From: Staphylococcus sp. MI 10-1553
GTDB lineage: Bacteria > Bacillota > Bacilli > Staphylococcales > Staphylococcaceae
Length of the DNA stretch: 64,000 nt
NCBI RefSeq assembly: GCF_010365305.1
Contig: NZ_CP048279.1
Location: forward strand, 2,356,001 to 2,420,000
Direction of reading: 5' to 3'
Shown piece after piece: positions 42,199 to 51,788 of the stretch. Each line of letters begins with the position of its first letter. The stretch's first letter is position 1. Position numbers and translations under genes: made by a program. The notes under the pieces were generated by a model that worked only from the letters and a program-made list of their open reading frames with translations, was not told where the DNA came from and searched no databases.

Positions 42199-43519
42199 CC
42201 TCACCACCATCCACATGATGTTTTTTACCTATCAAAGTTGTGAAATCATTTATCGTTACATTAGGAACCGCACCATAGACACCTTCCAAATAACGTTTAA
42301 AAATTGTTAAATCTGACCTTTTACCATAGTCATCATTAAAATCAAATATACTATACAATTCACTAGCACCTTCGAAGTCTTTCTTAGCTAAATAAATTTG
42401 ATCCACGCGTAAATCGCAATCTAGTAAAAACAACTGATGCGAAGTTAAAATAAACTGACTCCTATTCTCCATTAGATTAAACAGTTTAATCATAATTTTG
42501 GAAAGATTTAAGTGTAAAGAATCATCAAATTCATCCATCACAAAAACGCTTCCCCTTTTAGTTTCGTCTAGTATATTCAATGCCAAAGTAATCAATTTTT
42601 TCGTGCCTTCAGATTCATGATCGAAAGAAATACGTTGACTTCCTATTCTATCGCCTTCTTGATTATACTTTTTATATACTAAATTCAATTTATAAAAATC
42701 AGTTTTCAGCTCTGCTTCACTTGTATTCGTTACTTCTTCATTTTCGTTATTAATTGCATTTAAAAAGTTCAATAGCTTTTTAGGTATGTTAAAAGTATCT
42801 ATAGTTGTATCAACATCAGCTACTTTAATATCACATTTCTGTAAAAATTCTATAAGGTCGCTTTTGGTTTCTTCATTTTCTACCACATGCAGCATTTCTT
42901 TAATATCATCATACTCTAAATGTCCATTAATGAAGACGAGTTGATTTGAAAACCATCGATAGACATTCAAACAATGTGTATCATTCACACTTTGCCCAAC
43001 TTTTAAAAAGAGTTCATTTTTTCTCGTTTTCGCCACTTCATCTTTAACCCATTTAGGCGTAACAATAAATGCTTCTTCATCTCTTTCAAAATATTTATGG
43101 TATTTACCATTTTCATAATAAAGTAATCTTTCACTTAAAATAGCAGTCTCTACATATTCAAATTGATATTGATATTGAATCCCGTTTGCTAAGATTTCCA
43201 CACATAACTTTGTACTATTTTTATCTGAATAATCATCTAATAAAAAAGAGGCTTTAGGAATTTTTTTAGTAGCACTCATATTTTCACTCAAAATTAACTG
43301 TTGCATTAACTTTAACGCGCTAATTAAATTAGATTTACCAGAACCATTTGCTCCAAAAACAATTGCGCTTTTTAATAAATTTATTTTTTCAGTATGACGT
43401 GTTTTTTGTACTTCATAAGTATTCTCTTTTAACTTCCTGAGTCTTTTTCCTGTTTCCATACTAAAAACTGTATCATCTCTATAAGAAAGATGGTTTTTGA
43501 ATTCAAAGTTGATCAGCAT
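42191..43519 (-). CDS. AAA family ATPase, RloA/AbiL-like (candidate anti-phage component)
   Basis: A 442-residue SMC/OLD-like ATPase. Walker A is FGANGSGKSN near residue 55, the ABC-type signature is FDHESEGTKKL, Walker B is VFVMDEFDDSLH and the switch histidine is in ILTSHQ. This matches ATPases paired with RloB- or TOPRIM-domain effectors in abortive-infection modules (RloAB, AbiL; PARIS is related in layout). AGGAGG is 7 bases before the ATG at 43519 and TATAAT at 43574-43569 is a likely -10. It overlaps rloB by 8 bases. It is notably AT-rich compared with flanking core genes, which suggests horizontal acquisition. Confidence 0.82.
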   Translation of the reverse strand: MLINFEFKNHLSYRDDTVFSMETGKRLRKLKENTYEVQKTRHTEKINLLKSAIVFGANGSGKSNLISALKLMQQLILSENMSATKKIPKASFLLDDYSDKNSTKLCVEILANGIQYQYQFEYVETAILSERLLYYENGKYHKYFERDEEAFIVTPKWVKDEVAKTRKNELFLKVGQSVNDTHCLNVYRWFSNQLVFINGHLEYDDIKEMLHVVENEETKSDLIEFLQKCDIKVADVDTTIDTFNIPKKLLNFLNAINNENEEVTNTSEAELKTDFYKLNLVYKKYNQEGDRIGSQRISFDHESEGTKKLITLALNILDETKRGSVFVMDEFDDSLHLNLSKIMIKLFNLMENRSQFILTSHQLFLLDCDLRVDQIYLAKKDFEGASELYSIFDFNDDYGKRSDLTIFKRYLEGVYGAVPNVTINDFTTLIGKKHHVDGGEDE

Positions 43520-43649
43520 CTTCCAACCTCCTAACACATTTCCGTTCTTAAAAAATCTAACATAGTTTATTATAAGCTAAATAATTACAAACTAAAACAG
43601 AAATACGTTGTAAACTTAATAGGTCAATTAAAACTAATCAATGCGATAC

Positions 43650-43693
43650 GAAAAAACACGCCTACATGGACGGACACCATGTAAACGCGTGCA
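43650..43693 (-). terminator. Terminator of the small membrane protein gene at 43702
   Basis: On the minus strand CACGCGTTTACATGG and CCATGTAGGCGTG form a stem followed by TTTTTTCG. It isolates the RloAB-like cassette from its upstream neighbour. Confidence 0.85.
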
Positions 43694-43701
43694 CATTTCA
43701 C

Positions 43702-43983
43702 CTAATGAAATTCAAGTAACATGTATAGATAAAGCGCAAATGCTCCAGCCATCAATAAGGTCATCATCAATAAATACAATGCGGTGCGCCCATATTTGAA
43801 TAAAAAGGCAATAAACATCGCGATGACATTATACACCATAAAGATACCAAAAACAGTGACAAGCCAAATGATATCTGGTGAAAAGATAAACAGTAATGCA
43901 ACGATAAAGCCAAAGATGATGTACGGTATAGCAATGACATTACGTTTGAAACGACTGCGCTTAATTTTTTCCTCTTCTGTCAT
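43702..43983 (-). CDS. Three-helix membrane protein of unknown function
   Basis: A 93-residue protein starting at the ATG at 43983, 6 bases after GAGAGGG. A basic N-terminus TEEEKIKRSRFKRN is followed by three helices (IAIPYIIFGFIVALLFIF, IIWLVTVFGIFMVYNVIAMFIAFL, LYLLMMTLLMAGAFALYLYML). It has its own terminator. No family recognised. Confidence 0.65.
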   Translation of the reverse strand: MTEEEKIKRSRFKRNVIAIPYIIFGFIVALLFIFSPDIIWLVTVFGIFMVYNVIAMFIAFLFKYGRTALYLLMMTLLMAGAFALYLYMLLEFH

Positions 43984-44065
43984 ATTTTTCCCTCTCAATT
44001 CCTAATAATCACGTTTAATTGTACTAAAGTTTGCTGTACGTTGACTTCCTTGTTATGTGACAATT

Positions 44066-44974
44066 TTATGGAATGTCATAGCCTTGTGCAGCAGTATAAA
44101 TATCGAACCACTCTTGGTCATGTAATTCAAGTTGGAGACCATCAATCACTTCGTCAACACGTTCGAGTCGTTCAGTTCCTATAATCGGCATGATGTCAGC
44201 TGGATGCTTTTTAAACCATGCCGACACTACCGCAACAATTGAAGTATGGTGTGTTTTCGCAATTCGAGTTAATACTGGAAGGACACGTGCTGCAACTGGA
44301 TCATTTTTATCAAACAAACGACCCCCTGCAAAAGGTCCCCAAGCCATTAATTTCACGCCTTCACGATACATATCATCAATTGTGCCGTCATGAAACGCTT
44401 TTAAATGATAAGGAGAAATTTCAATTTGATTCACTGCGATATGAAACTTGTCGTCTTTCAAACAACGATTTAATAATTCATATTGTGGGCGCTGAAAATT
44501 AGATACTCCAAATGACAACAATTTACCTTCTTTGACTAAATCTTTTAAAGCATCGGTAATTTCACACGGTTTCATTAGCGGCGATGGTCGATGAATCAAC
44601 AAACTATCCAAATGCTCTACTTGAAATGACTTTAATGAACGCTCAACTGCACGTTTAATATGCTGTTTACTTAAGTCATAACGATGGTCGGTTTGCTCTG
44701 GATAAATTTGATTCGGCAAGACAATTCCACATTTAGTTACGATTTGAATTTTATCGCGCAGTTCAGGTGACAAAGCCAATGCATCTCCAAACATTTTTTC
44801 CACAGTATAATGCCCGTAAATATCGGCATGGTCCATCGTTGTCACGCCACGCTCAACAAGTTCATGGATAAAACGATTCATGGCTTGTGTCGATTTCTGC
44901 CATTGATGCGCTCGAAAAAAGCCTTGTATGACTCTAGAATATTTCACATGCTGATTGATAGTGATTTGATCCAT
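44066..44974 (-). CDS. Aldo/keto reductase family oxidoreductase (YdhF-like)
   Basis: A 302-residue TIM-barrel NADPH oxidoreductase. The catalytic aspartate and tyrosine are in DHADIYGHYTVE, the lysine in IVTKCGI and the histidine in DSLLIHRPSP; the cofactor phosphate site is near PIIGTERLERV. These match the YdhF branch of aldo/keto reductases. The physiological carbonyl substrate is unknown. It lies 26 bases downstream of the COG0523 GTPase gene and is probably cotranscribed. Confidence 0.88.
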   Translation of the reverse strand: MDQITINQHVKYSRVIQGFFRAHQWQKSTQAMNRFIHELVERGVTTMDHADIYGHYTVEKMFGDALALSPELRDKIQIVTKCGIVLPNQIYPEQTDHRYDLSKQHIKRAVERSLKSFQVEHLDSLLIHRPSPLMKPCEITDALKDLVKEGKLLSFGVSNFQRPQYELLNRCLKDDKFHIAVNQIEISPYHLKAFHDGTIDDMYREGVKLMAWGPFAGGRLFDKNDPVAARVLPVLTRIAKTHHTSIVAVVSAWFKKHPADIMPIIGTERLERVDEVIDGLQLELHDQEWFDIYTAAQGYDIP

Positions 44975-45000
44975 TTAAACACCCCTTGAATAATCCAGAA

Positions 45001-45930
45001 TTAAGTAAATTGTAACATATCCAATTGATTTCTTAACATGGCCTTATCTAATTGTTCGCCTATGATTACAATAGAAGTTGGGATTGTCAGGTGACCTACA
45101 CTTTCAATAGATGGTAGGCCTTCTGAATATTGAATTAAGAAAATCTCATCAGGCTGTTCGCGCAAACGAATATAACCTTTTAATCGCAATACATTGTCAG
45201 GCAGCCTTAAAATGAATTGAACAAGTGCTTCCTGAGAGACTGCACTATTGAATTGATATTGTAAGCTCGTATAATGTGCATGTGTATGACTATGGAACCC
45301 CGTCACATCGACATTTTGTGCATTTGCACCTTTTTTAATTGTTTTCAATGTTTCACCATATTGTGTGAGAACGATGCGACTTTTAGGTGATAACGCCTTA
45401 ATTTCTTCAATCATCACTTGAAGTTGTGCCTCATCTTCTATTAAATCCGCTTTATTAACCAGTATCGTTTGACTCGCACGGACTTGATCTTCCATTAAAG
45501 CTTTCGTTTGTGCGGTATTGTCATGTCGTTTCATAAATCTGACACTATCAACTAAGCCTATAGTTTCAATTGATGAAAATACATCCACTATTAAAGGGTC
45601 TTGACAGGCAACCAAAATATCAATTGGATTCGCGACACCAGTAGCTTCTACAATGATATAATCAACTTCTGCATCACGCGTTAATTGGTACAAATGCGCA
45701 ATTAAATCGTGTTGAATGTCACAGCAAATACACCCTTGTAATGCTGATTGTTGTACATCATATCGACTCAAAAGATGACTGTCTACATCAAAATCACCAA
45801 ATTCATTTACAATGAGTGCAACTTTCTCATCTTTTTTTAATATTTGCGTCATATAATGATTTAAGAATGTGGTTTTGCCACTTCCGAGAAATCCATGAAT
45901 CAATATGAGTGATGTTTGTTTTTTAAACAT
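45001..45930 (-). CDS. CobW/COG0523 family metallochaperone GTPase
   Basis: A 309-residue G3E GTPase. Walker A is GFLGSGKTT (13-21), the metal-binding CxCC motif is GCICCDI, the switch/Walker B region is IIVEATGVANP and the base-specificity motif is VNKAD. A histidine-rich stretch FHSHTHAHY follows near residue 215, then the CobW C-terminal domain. Such proteins insert or deliver zinc or other metals to target enzymes. The start is the ATG at 45930, after AAAGGGTTAAATTT; no zinc-uptake-regulator box was identified. Confidence 0.87.
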   Translation of the reverse strand: MFKKQTSLILIHGFLGSGKTTFLNHYMTQILKKDEKVALIVNEFGDFDVDSHLLSRYDVQQSALQGCICCDIQHDLIAHLYQLTRDAEVDYIIVEATGVANPIDILVACQDPLIVDVFSSIETIGLVDSVRFMKRHDNTAQTKALMEDQVRASQTILVNKADLIEDEAQLQVMIEEIKALSPKSRIVLTQYGETLKTIKKGANAQNVDVTGFHSHTHAHYTSLQYQFNSAVSQEALVQFILRLPDNVLRLKGYIRLREQPDEIFLIQYSEGLPSIESVGHLTIPTSIVIIGEQLDKAMLRNQLDMLQFT

Positions 45931-45968
45931 AAATTTAACCCTTTCTCTCAAAAAATCTACAAATCTGT

Positions 45969-46156
45969 TATAATATATGTATATGTCTGACTTTAAACTT
46001 GATAAAGTACGCTTTATCTTCTAAAATTACTGCATGCTATATTTTAAGGATAGCATAGATTTAAGTGAGAACGGCTTAAATCACTCGATTATGGACGGAT
46101 TCCCATTCGTGATAAAAAAAGAGAAAACGGATAGAATGTCTGGAGGAGAACTAATT
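45969..46156 (+). promoter_or_regulatory. Structured leader of mgrA
   Basis: TATAAT at 45969-45974 is a possible -10. The sequence up to the ATG has three inverted repeats: GATAAAG-TACG-CTTTATC (46001-46018), TGCTAT/ATAGCA (46035-46055) and GATTTAAG/CTTAAATC (46058-46082). The leader is about 175 bases, long for a staphylococcal gene. In S. aureus the mgrA mRNA leader is reported as a target of RNAIII; whether this one is cannot be read here. Confidence 0.45.
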
Positions 46157-46594
46157 ATGTCTGACCATTTAAACTTAAAAGAGCAAGTATGTTTTAGTTT
46201 GTATAACGCACAAAGACAAGTTAACCGCTATTATTCAAACAAGATTTTCAAAAAATATAAGCTCACGTATCCGCAATTTTTAGTTTTAGAGATTTTATGG
46301 GACCAGTCCCCTGTAAATGTGAAAAAAGTTGTAACAGACTTAGCCCTTGATACAGGGACCGTATCACCTTTATTAAAACGTATGGAACAAATTGATTTGA
46401 TTAAAAGAGAACGTTCTGAAATCGACCAACGCGAAGTATTTGTTCATTTAACTGAGAAAAGTAAAGCAATGGAACCAGAATTAGCAAATGCATCTCAACA
46501 AGTTGCAGAAGCTTCATCTTTAACACCTGACGAAGTAAACGAACTAACTCGATTATTAGAAAAAGTGATTACAGCTTTTGATGAAAGTAAGTAA
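46157..46594 (+). CDS. mgrA: MarR-family global regulator MgrA
   Basis: A 145-residue winged-helix regulator nearly identical in layout to S. aureus MgrA (147). The redox-sensing Cys12 is present in [20 protein letters not shown], the DNA-recognition region is [22 protein letters not shown] and the wing [15 protein letters not shown]. It controls autolysis, capsule, surface proteins and efflux pumps including norA. GGAGGAG at 46142-46148 sets the ATG at 46157; longer readings from 46034 lie in the structured leader. A weak hairpin at 46612-46633 may end the transcript. Confidence 0.95.
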   Translation: MSDHLNLKEQVCFSLYNAQRQVNRYYSNKIFKKYKLTYPQFLVLEILWDQSPVNVKKVVTDLALDTGTVSPLLKRMEQIDLIKRERSEIDQREVFVHLTEKSKAMEPELANASQQVAEASSLTPDEVNELTRLLEKVITAFDESK

Positions 46595-46976
46595 ACGACT
46601 GAAATCGGTCACTACTTCTAAGTCATAAGTAGCGTTTTCGTATTGATATAGATAGACTTGTTTTAGGGGACAATATCAATTATAACACGATGAAAGTATT
46701 GGGGCTTGTGTTATTGATATTTAAATCTATAACGTTATTGATGTTATGACACTATATTGAGAGCATATCATTTTTTTGTTTGACTGATACAACCTTAGTT
46801 TATCTATACATAATCATCATTTTAAAGCGCTTGAATGCCCTCTAATGACATTCTAAGCGCTTTTTTCACACCTCTCATAGCCGAAATAACCAGTCGTTTC
46901 TTTTTTTATTTCATCAAACCCTCTTTCGTTATTCCACAATAACTTATTCATTTTTTATACCATTGAAAAGACTGAC
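46595..46976. other. Intergenic region between mgrA and cydC
   Basis: About 380 bases without a gene. It contains an imperfect inverted repeat ATATCAATTATAACAC (46673-46688) with GTGTTATTGATAT (46708-46720) around a GAAAGTATTGGGG loop, and the strong terminator listed next, 230 bases after mgrA. Either mgrA has a long 3' end or a small RNA is encoded here. Confidence 0.4.
46824..46867 (+). terminator. Intrinsic terminator downstream of mgrA
   Basis: AAAGCGCTTGAATG pairs with CATTCTAAGCGCTTT, followed by TTTTTCAC. Strong in the plus direction. Confidence 0.8.
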
Positions 46977-48638
46977 CTATCCATGAACTTTTTCAGCTAA
47001 AAACTCATCCGGTGTCATATCTCCAATAATCTTTCCTTCTTGCATCTGTATGATTCTATCAAACTGTGTTAAATATTGTACATCATGTGTTGCAACGACC
47101 AGTGTTTCAGCTTGTTGATGGATTTGATGCATCACATCTTTTGTATTTTCTATATCTAGTGCCGTTGTTGGTTCGTCAAGTAACCAAATCGGACCATCTC
47201 GTAACATGAGACGCGCAAGTGCTAATCGTTGAAATTCTCCGCCTGACAATGTATTTCGATTGAATGTTACCGGTCGATCTAACGTAATATGTTGCAAGTG
47301 TAATTGATCAAGCACCGTCCGACTTTGAGATATTGAAGCATCAGTCAATAAATTTTCATACACTGTACCATCATAAAAATGAGGTTGTTGTAACATCGTA
47401 TTTAACTGCTGATAGTAAGATGTCATATCTAAATCGTGCAGAGAGTTGTCACCTATTAAAATTTGGCCTTCACTTGGTGTATACAATCCCATTAACAATT
47501 GTAATAACGTCGATTTACCCGAACCAGACGCCCCAACAATGCCAACGTGTTCACCTTTACGAATGTGTAAGTTTAAATGTTGCACACTTGGACGCTGTTG
47601 ATGTTGGTAGTATAACGTGACATCTTTCAATGTTAACAGCGATGCTCCATGAGACATTTGATGAACATCCACCTTCTCTGATCCAATCACACTTTTACGA
47701 TGCCCCATCACTTCTGATAAGCTTTGTTGTGCCAAATTGGTCTCGCTTTTATAATCAGCGACCTGACTCATCGGCACAGCTTGTTCTAATAATGTTAAAA
47801 TCATTAAAATAATGCTCGTTACATAGACAATATCTACTTGTTGTTGTTCGACCATCACTACAACGAGTACGATACTACCGAGTAATGCCGCCATGCTGAT
47901 TAGATGACGTATATAATCGTAAACGAGGTGACTTCGTTGTGACAGGTGCTCTGCTTGGCTGAATGCCGTTTCAGAATTCATTAATTGCGCGTTATATTTT
48001 TGATCACTCTTAAATCGTTTTAACTCATCATGACCTAATATATAGTCAAAATACGCATGCATCCAACGCTCCCCAGTTTGATTAACATGCAGTCGCACAC
48101 GTGTCGCTTGTTTCACACGTAATGCAGGTAAGATGAATAAAGCAATCACGATTGTAATGACTAAAACAAGGGCATGCACCCATGAAAAATAAATTAAAGT
48201 CACTGCTGAAATGAGCGTCGTTATACCAATTACAATAGGTGGATAATAGACGCGTAAATATATATTTTGTAATGCTTCCACTTGTGTCACCATTCTGCCG
48301 AGTAAATCACTTGAGCGAAATTTTCGAAAAACATCAGGTACAATCGGGATGAGCGCACGATAGAGCTGAACCCGCACATCTCTCAACATCGTAAAGGTCG
48401 CACGGTGAGAGCGCAGGCGTTCATAATATTTGGCTATAGCACGTATAAACCCAAATAACTTAACTGTCACAATTAACCCCATCAATGCATATAGCGGGGC
48501 ACCTAAAGCACTTTGAGTAATCATATAGCCACTTAGAAAGAACATTCCCAACGCAACAAGACTTCCAAATACGCCGATACAAATGGCTATCACAATATCT
48601 TTATCCCACTTAATATTCATTACTTGTTGGAGTTTCAT
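46977..48638 (-). CDS. cydC: Thiol reductant ABC exporter subunit CydC
   Basis: A 553-residue half-transporter: six helices in residues 1 to about 300, then an ABC domain with GASGSGKST, the signature LSGGEFQRLALARLML, WLLDEPTTALD and the switch histidine in VVATHD. With CydD it exports glutathione or cysteine-like thiols and is needed for cytochrome bd assembly. The ATG directly follows the cydD stop codon, and its GGAGGTG lies in the last codons of cydD, which indicates translational coupling. No cydAB genes are in this window. Confidence 0.9.
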   Translation of the reverse strand: MKLQQVMNIKWDKDIVIAICIGVFGSLVALGMFFLSGYMITQSALGAPLYALMGLIVTVKLFGFIRAIAKYYERLRSHRATFTMLRDVRVQLYRALIPIVPDVFRKFRSSDLLGRMVTQVEALQNIYLRVYYPPIVIGITTLISAVTLIYFSWVHALVLVITIVIALFILPALRVKQATRVRLHVNQTGERWMHAYFDYILGHDELKRFKSDQKYNAQLMNSETAFSQAEHLSQRSHLVYDYIRHLISMAALLGSIVLVVVMVEQQQVDIVYVTSIILMILTLLEQAVPMSQVADYKSETNLAQQSLSEVMGHRKSVIGSEKVDVHQMSHGASLLTLKDVTLYYQHQQRPSVQHLNLHIRKGEHVGIVGASGSGKSTLLQLLMGLYTPSEGQILIGDNSLHDLDMTSYYQQLNTMLQQPHFYDGTVYENLLTDASISQSRTVLDQLHLQHITLDRPVTFNRNTLSGGEFQRLALARLMLRDGPIWLLDEPTTALDIENTKDVMHQIHQQAETLVVATHDVQYLTQFDRIIQMQEGKIIGDMTPDEFLAEKVHG

Positions 48639-50276
48639 TTACTGTTCACCTCCATCTTGTGTACGTGTAAATGAGAGTTGAATGCGATCATCATCCGACT
48701 GAATCGTACCGTCTGCTAAATAAATACGTCGTGTCGCATGTTGGATTGTAGACTGACGGTGTGCAATCGTTAAACGTGTCGTATGTTGGAAATAGCGGTC
48801 TAACGTTTGTTGAATCACTTGTTCCGTCGCGCTATCCAATCCTGCGACAGGCTCATCTAAAACAACAAAATCTGGCTCTAACAATAACAATCGTGCGAGC
48901 TCTATTCTTCTCATTTCACCGCCGGATAACATTTCGCCACCTTCACCAATAAACGTTTCAATGCCATGCTGAAATCTTTCAACAACAGGCATTAACTGTA
49001 CCGCTTCCAATACTGCAGTAATTTTTTCAGCAGGAATGTCATTAAATACAGCGACATTTTCCGCAATCGTCGCATTAAAAATATATGGGTTTTGAGAAAG
49101 GTAACCTATTTTCAAATCCTGCCGTTGATACGTGATATGCCCCTCTTGTGATAACAGTTCGCCAATCAACAAACGAACAAATGTGGATTTACCTGCACCA
49201 CTTGGACCGACTAATGCAATACGGTCTCCTTCAAAAATGTCGAGATGCATCTCCGTTAATACATTGGACGTCGTATTTGGATAGTGGTATTGAAGGTTTC
49301 GTACTTGAATGAGTGGTGTTTGATTTTCATCAACATCGATTTCATGACCGGTCACATCTTCACGTTCTTCTAATGCTGCATGAATCACGTCACTAGCACC
49401 TTCACTTTCTTTTCCTGTATGAAAGGCTTGTCCTAAATCTTTAATCGCATTATAAAATTCAGGCGCCATAATCATCGCAATAGCAGCTGTACCGAAATGT
49501 ATCGATTGAAATACAATCAAGCTTAACCCAACCTCTAAAGCGACTAAACCAATCCCTAACATACTAATAAATTCCAACATTAAGCCAGATAAAAATGCAC
49601 TTTTTAATATCGTCATCGTCTTATCACGAAATTGTGTACTTTCTTCATTAATTGTTTCCACTGCTTGCTCGGAACGGTTAAACAGTTTTAAAGTGACTAA
49701 CCCTTTCGTCAAACTTAAGAAACGTTGACCAAATTGATTTAAAAATGTCATTTGATCTTTTGCATCATCACGTGTTTTCAGACCAAAAACAATATAAAAA
49801 ACAGGAATAAATGGCGCCGTAACAAGCATAATTAAAGCCGTGGGTATATGCACAAAAAACATCGTTACAATAATAGCAAGAGGGATAAATGTCGATTTAA
49901 ACACTTGAGGTAAATAATTACGATAAAACGGCAACATTTCAGACAAGGTCTCTGTCGCCATCGTCAGCCTTTCACCAACAGCCTGTCGAGACACTTGATG
50001 TAATAAGCGATGCCGAATCGTCTGTCGAACGTGATGTGCCAGTCGCTCCCCTAGCCATCCATTCACAAAATCTAAAGTTGCACGTAATATTAATACCAAC
50101 GCTAAAAACCCAATCATGACAGACCATGTTGTAGGTTGATGCGTGAGAATGCGTTCCAATATGATGCCAATCGTTACATTTTGAGCAACGACTGATAGCG
50201 CAAGACCGATACAAACGATAGCCATAAATATAGGCAAGATATAAAATTGTTTAGCACATTGATGTAGTTGTTTCAT
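48639..50276 (-). CDS. cydD: Thiol reductant ABC exporter subunit CydD
   Basis: A 545-residue half-transporter with an N-terminal membrane domain (helices from about residue 12 to 300, including QFYILPIFMAIVCIGLALSV) and a C-terminal ABC domain with GPSGAGKST, MLSGGEMRRIELARLLL, FVVLDEPVAGLD and IAHRQS. It pairs with CydC encoded immediately downstream. GGAGGCGGAAATC precedes the ATG. The same pair lies beside mgrA in S. aureus as I remember it, so this is a conserved staphylococcal neighbourhood. Confidence 0.9.
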   Translation of the reverse strand: MKQLHQCAKQFYILPIFMAIVCIGLALSVVAQNVTIGIILERILTHQPTTWSVMIGFLALVLILRATLDFVNGWLGERLAHHVRQTIRHRLLHQVSRQAVGERLTMATETLSEMLPFYRNYLPQVFKSTFIPLAIIVTMFFVHIPTALIMLVTAPFIPVFYIVFGLKTRDDAKDQMTFLNQFGQRFLSLTKGLVTLKLFNRSEQAVETINEESTQFRDKTMTILKSAFLSGLMLEFISMLGIGLVALEVGLSLIVFQSIHFGTAAIAMIMAPEFYNAIKDLGQAFHTGKESEGASDVIHAALEEREDVTGHEIDVDENQTPLIQVRNLQYHYPNTTSNVLTEMHLDIFEGDRIALVGPSGAGKSTFVRLLIGELLSQEGHITYQRQDLKIGYLSQNPYIFNATIAENVAVFNDIPAEKITAVLEAVQLMPVVERFQHGIETFIGEGGEMLSGGEMRRIELARLLLLEPDFVVLDEPVAGLDSATEQVIQQTLDRYFQHTTRLTIAHRQSTIQHATRRIYLADGTIQSDDDRIQLSFTRTQDGGEQ

Positions 50277-50554
50277 CTTTGATTTCCGCCTCCATTTGTA
50301 TGTGTCATTTCTCCATTTTACATGGTCGCTCTATCCCTTTCACGTGAAAAAATTCGACTATTTTTTGTCTGAAATCTTTCAATTGAAGTCACACTTGTAC
50401 AAATTTCAAATTCATACGCTTGATGCTTTTTCTACTGCTATGGACGTATATTTCAAAAAATATATGTTAGGAAAAGACATCTTAAATGCGAATATGCTAT
50501 CATATGCTATGTTATATTAAAATTTACACAAAAATGATTAAAGAGGGTTCTTGT

Positions 50555-51409
50555 ATGTTATTTTTCGAATTAATTAAAGCCATTATTCTTGGTATCGTTG
50601 AAGGCATGACTGAGTTCGCTCCAGTTTCTTCAACAGGACATATGATTTTAGTCGATGATATGTGGTTGAAATCGACTGAGTTTTTAGGACCAGAATCTGC
50701 TTTTACCTTTAAAATTGTTATCCAACTCGGTTCTATTTTTGCTGCGGCATGGATTTTTCGTCACAAGTATTTCGAAATGTTACATATCGGTAAGTATGCA
50801 CCAGCTCAGCAGCCTGGCCGTCGTTCAAAACCACGTCGTTTGAATCTCTTACACATTATTATTGGGATGATTCCAGCAGGTGTACTCGGTCTATTATTCG
50901 ACGATTTGATTGAAAAATATTTATTTAGCGTACCCACTGTGTTGATCGGTTTATTCCTTGGTGCGATTTACATGATTATTGCCGATAAATTTAGTCTTAA
51001 TGTTAAAAACCCAAAAAGTCTAAATGAAATCACTTATTTCCAAGCCTTTGTAATCGGTCTTTCTCAAGCCGTTGCAATGTGGCCAGGATTTTCACGTTCT
51101 GGGTCAACAATTTCAACAGGGGTATTAATGAAGTTAGACCACAAATCTGCTTCTGACTTCACATTCATTATGGCGGTGCCTGTCATGTTAGCAGCAAGTG
51201 GTTTATCTATTATTAAGCATTTAGATTATATCGAATTAGCACATATTCCATTCTACATTTTAGGTTTCTTAGCGGCTTTCACATTCGGTTTTATTTCAAT
51301 CAAACTGTTCTTGAAATTGATTCAAAATGTTAAATTATTACCATTCGCGATTTATCGTATCGTACTTGTCGTCGTGATTGCTATCGTTTATTTCGGTATT
51401 ATTAAATAA
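50555..51409 (+). CDS. uppP: Undecaprenyl-diphosphatase UppP (BacA)
   Basis: A 284-residue, mainly hydrophobic enzyme that dephosphorylates undecaprenyl pyrophosphate to recycle the cell-wall lipid carrier and gives bacitracin tolerance. The catalytic motifs are GIVEGMTEFAPVSSTGHM (E and S residues) at the N-terminus and MWPGFSRSGSTIS near residue 185. The start is the ATG at 50555, 7 bases after GAGGG; the reading from 50486 passes through AT-rich non-coding sequence. Divergent from cydD, followed by a terminator. Confidence 0.94.
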   Translation: MLFFELIKAIILGIVEGMTEFAPVSSTGHMILVDDMWLKSTEFLGPESAFTFKIVIQLGSIFAAAWIFRHKYFEMLHIGKYAPAQQPGRRSKPRRLNLLHIIIGMIPAGVLGLLFDDLIEKYLFSVPTVLIGLFLGAIYMIIADKFSLNVKNPKSLNEITYFQAFVIGLSQAVAMWPGFSRSGSTISTGVLMKLDHKSASDFTFIMAVPVMLAASGLSIIKHLDYIELAHIPFYILGFLAAFTFGFISIKLFLKLIQNVKLLPFAIYRIVLVVVIAIVYFGIIK

Positions 51410-51435
51410 TTGAATATGCATCAAAATATGAGAAA

Positions 51436-51474
51436 GGGGTTGAGACCATTGCGTGTCTAGCCCCACTTTTTTTA
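51436..51474 (+). terminator. Terminator of uppP
   Basis: GGGGTTGAGAC pairs with GTCTAGCCCC (ending 51464), followed by ACTTTTTTT. Confidence 0.9.
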
Positions 51475-51788
51475 CCTTTTCAAACACCGAGTTAAACGAT
51501 ACATACATCTATGCTTCAGTCATTTGCATGAGGACAACTAGTGAAAAATTCATGTCGACATCGTCATCACACTTGAGTAAACCTATCCACGGTTTTAGAA
51601 ATTTCAAAAAGCTGAGTTCACTTTTTAAATTTCTATCAAAAAAATGTACAATAATAATACAATACGTAACGAGCTCAACTTATCGATTTTTGACATGCTA
51701 CAGAGTGCAACGTTCACTATTTAGCGTTTATTGATACGGCTCAAAGGGTAAAAAGTCATAAGTATACTCATAATTGGAGGCAACGTTC
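51475..51788. other. Intergenic region upstream of the repeat coiled-coil gene
   Basis: About 310 bases of AT-rich sequence. It should contain the promoter of the next gene; TGGAGG at 51775-51780 is its ribosome binding site. I see no gene, repeat or conserved structure. Confidence 0.4.

Noticed and set aside
46034..46156. 41-residue N-terminal extension of MgrA
   Set aside because: The region is a structured leader; GGAGGAG at 46142-46148 and the conserved [10 protein letters not shown] start point to 46157.
46824..46867. Assigning the strong terminator with certainty to mgrA
   Set aside because: It is 230 bases away from the mgrA stop and an independent small RNA is equally possible, so it is reported as unassigned.
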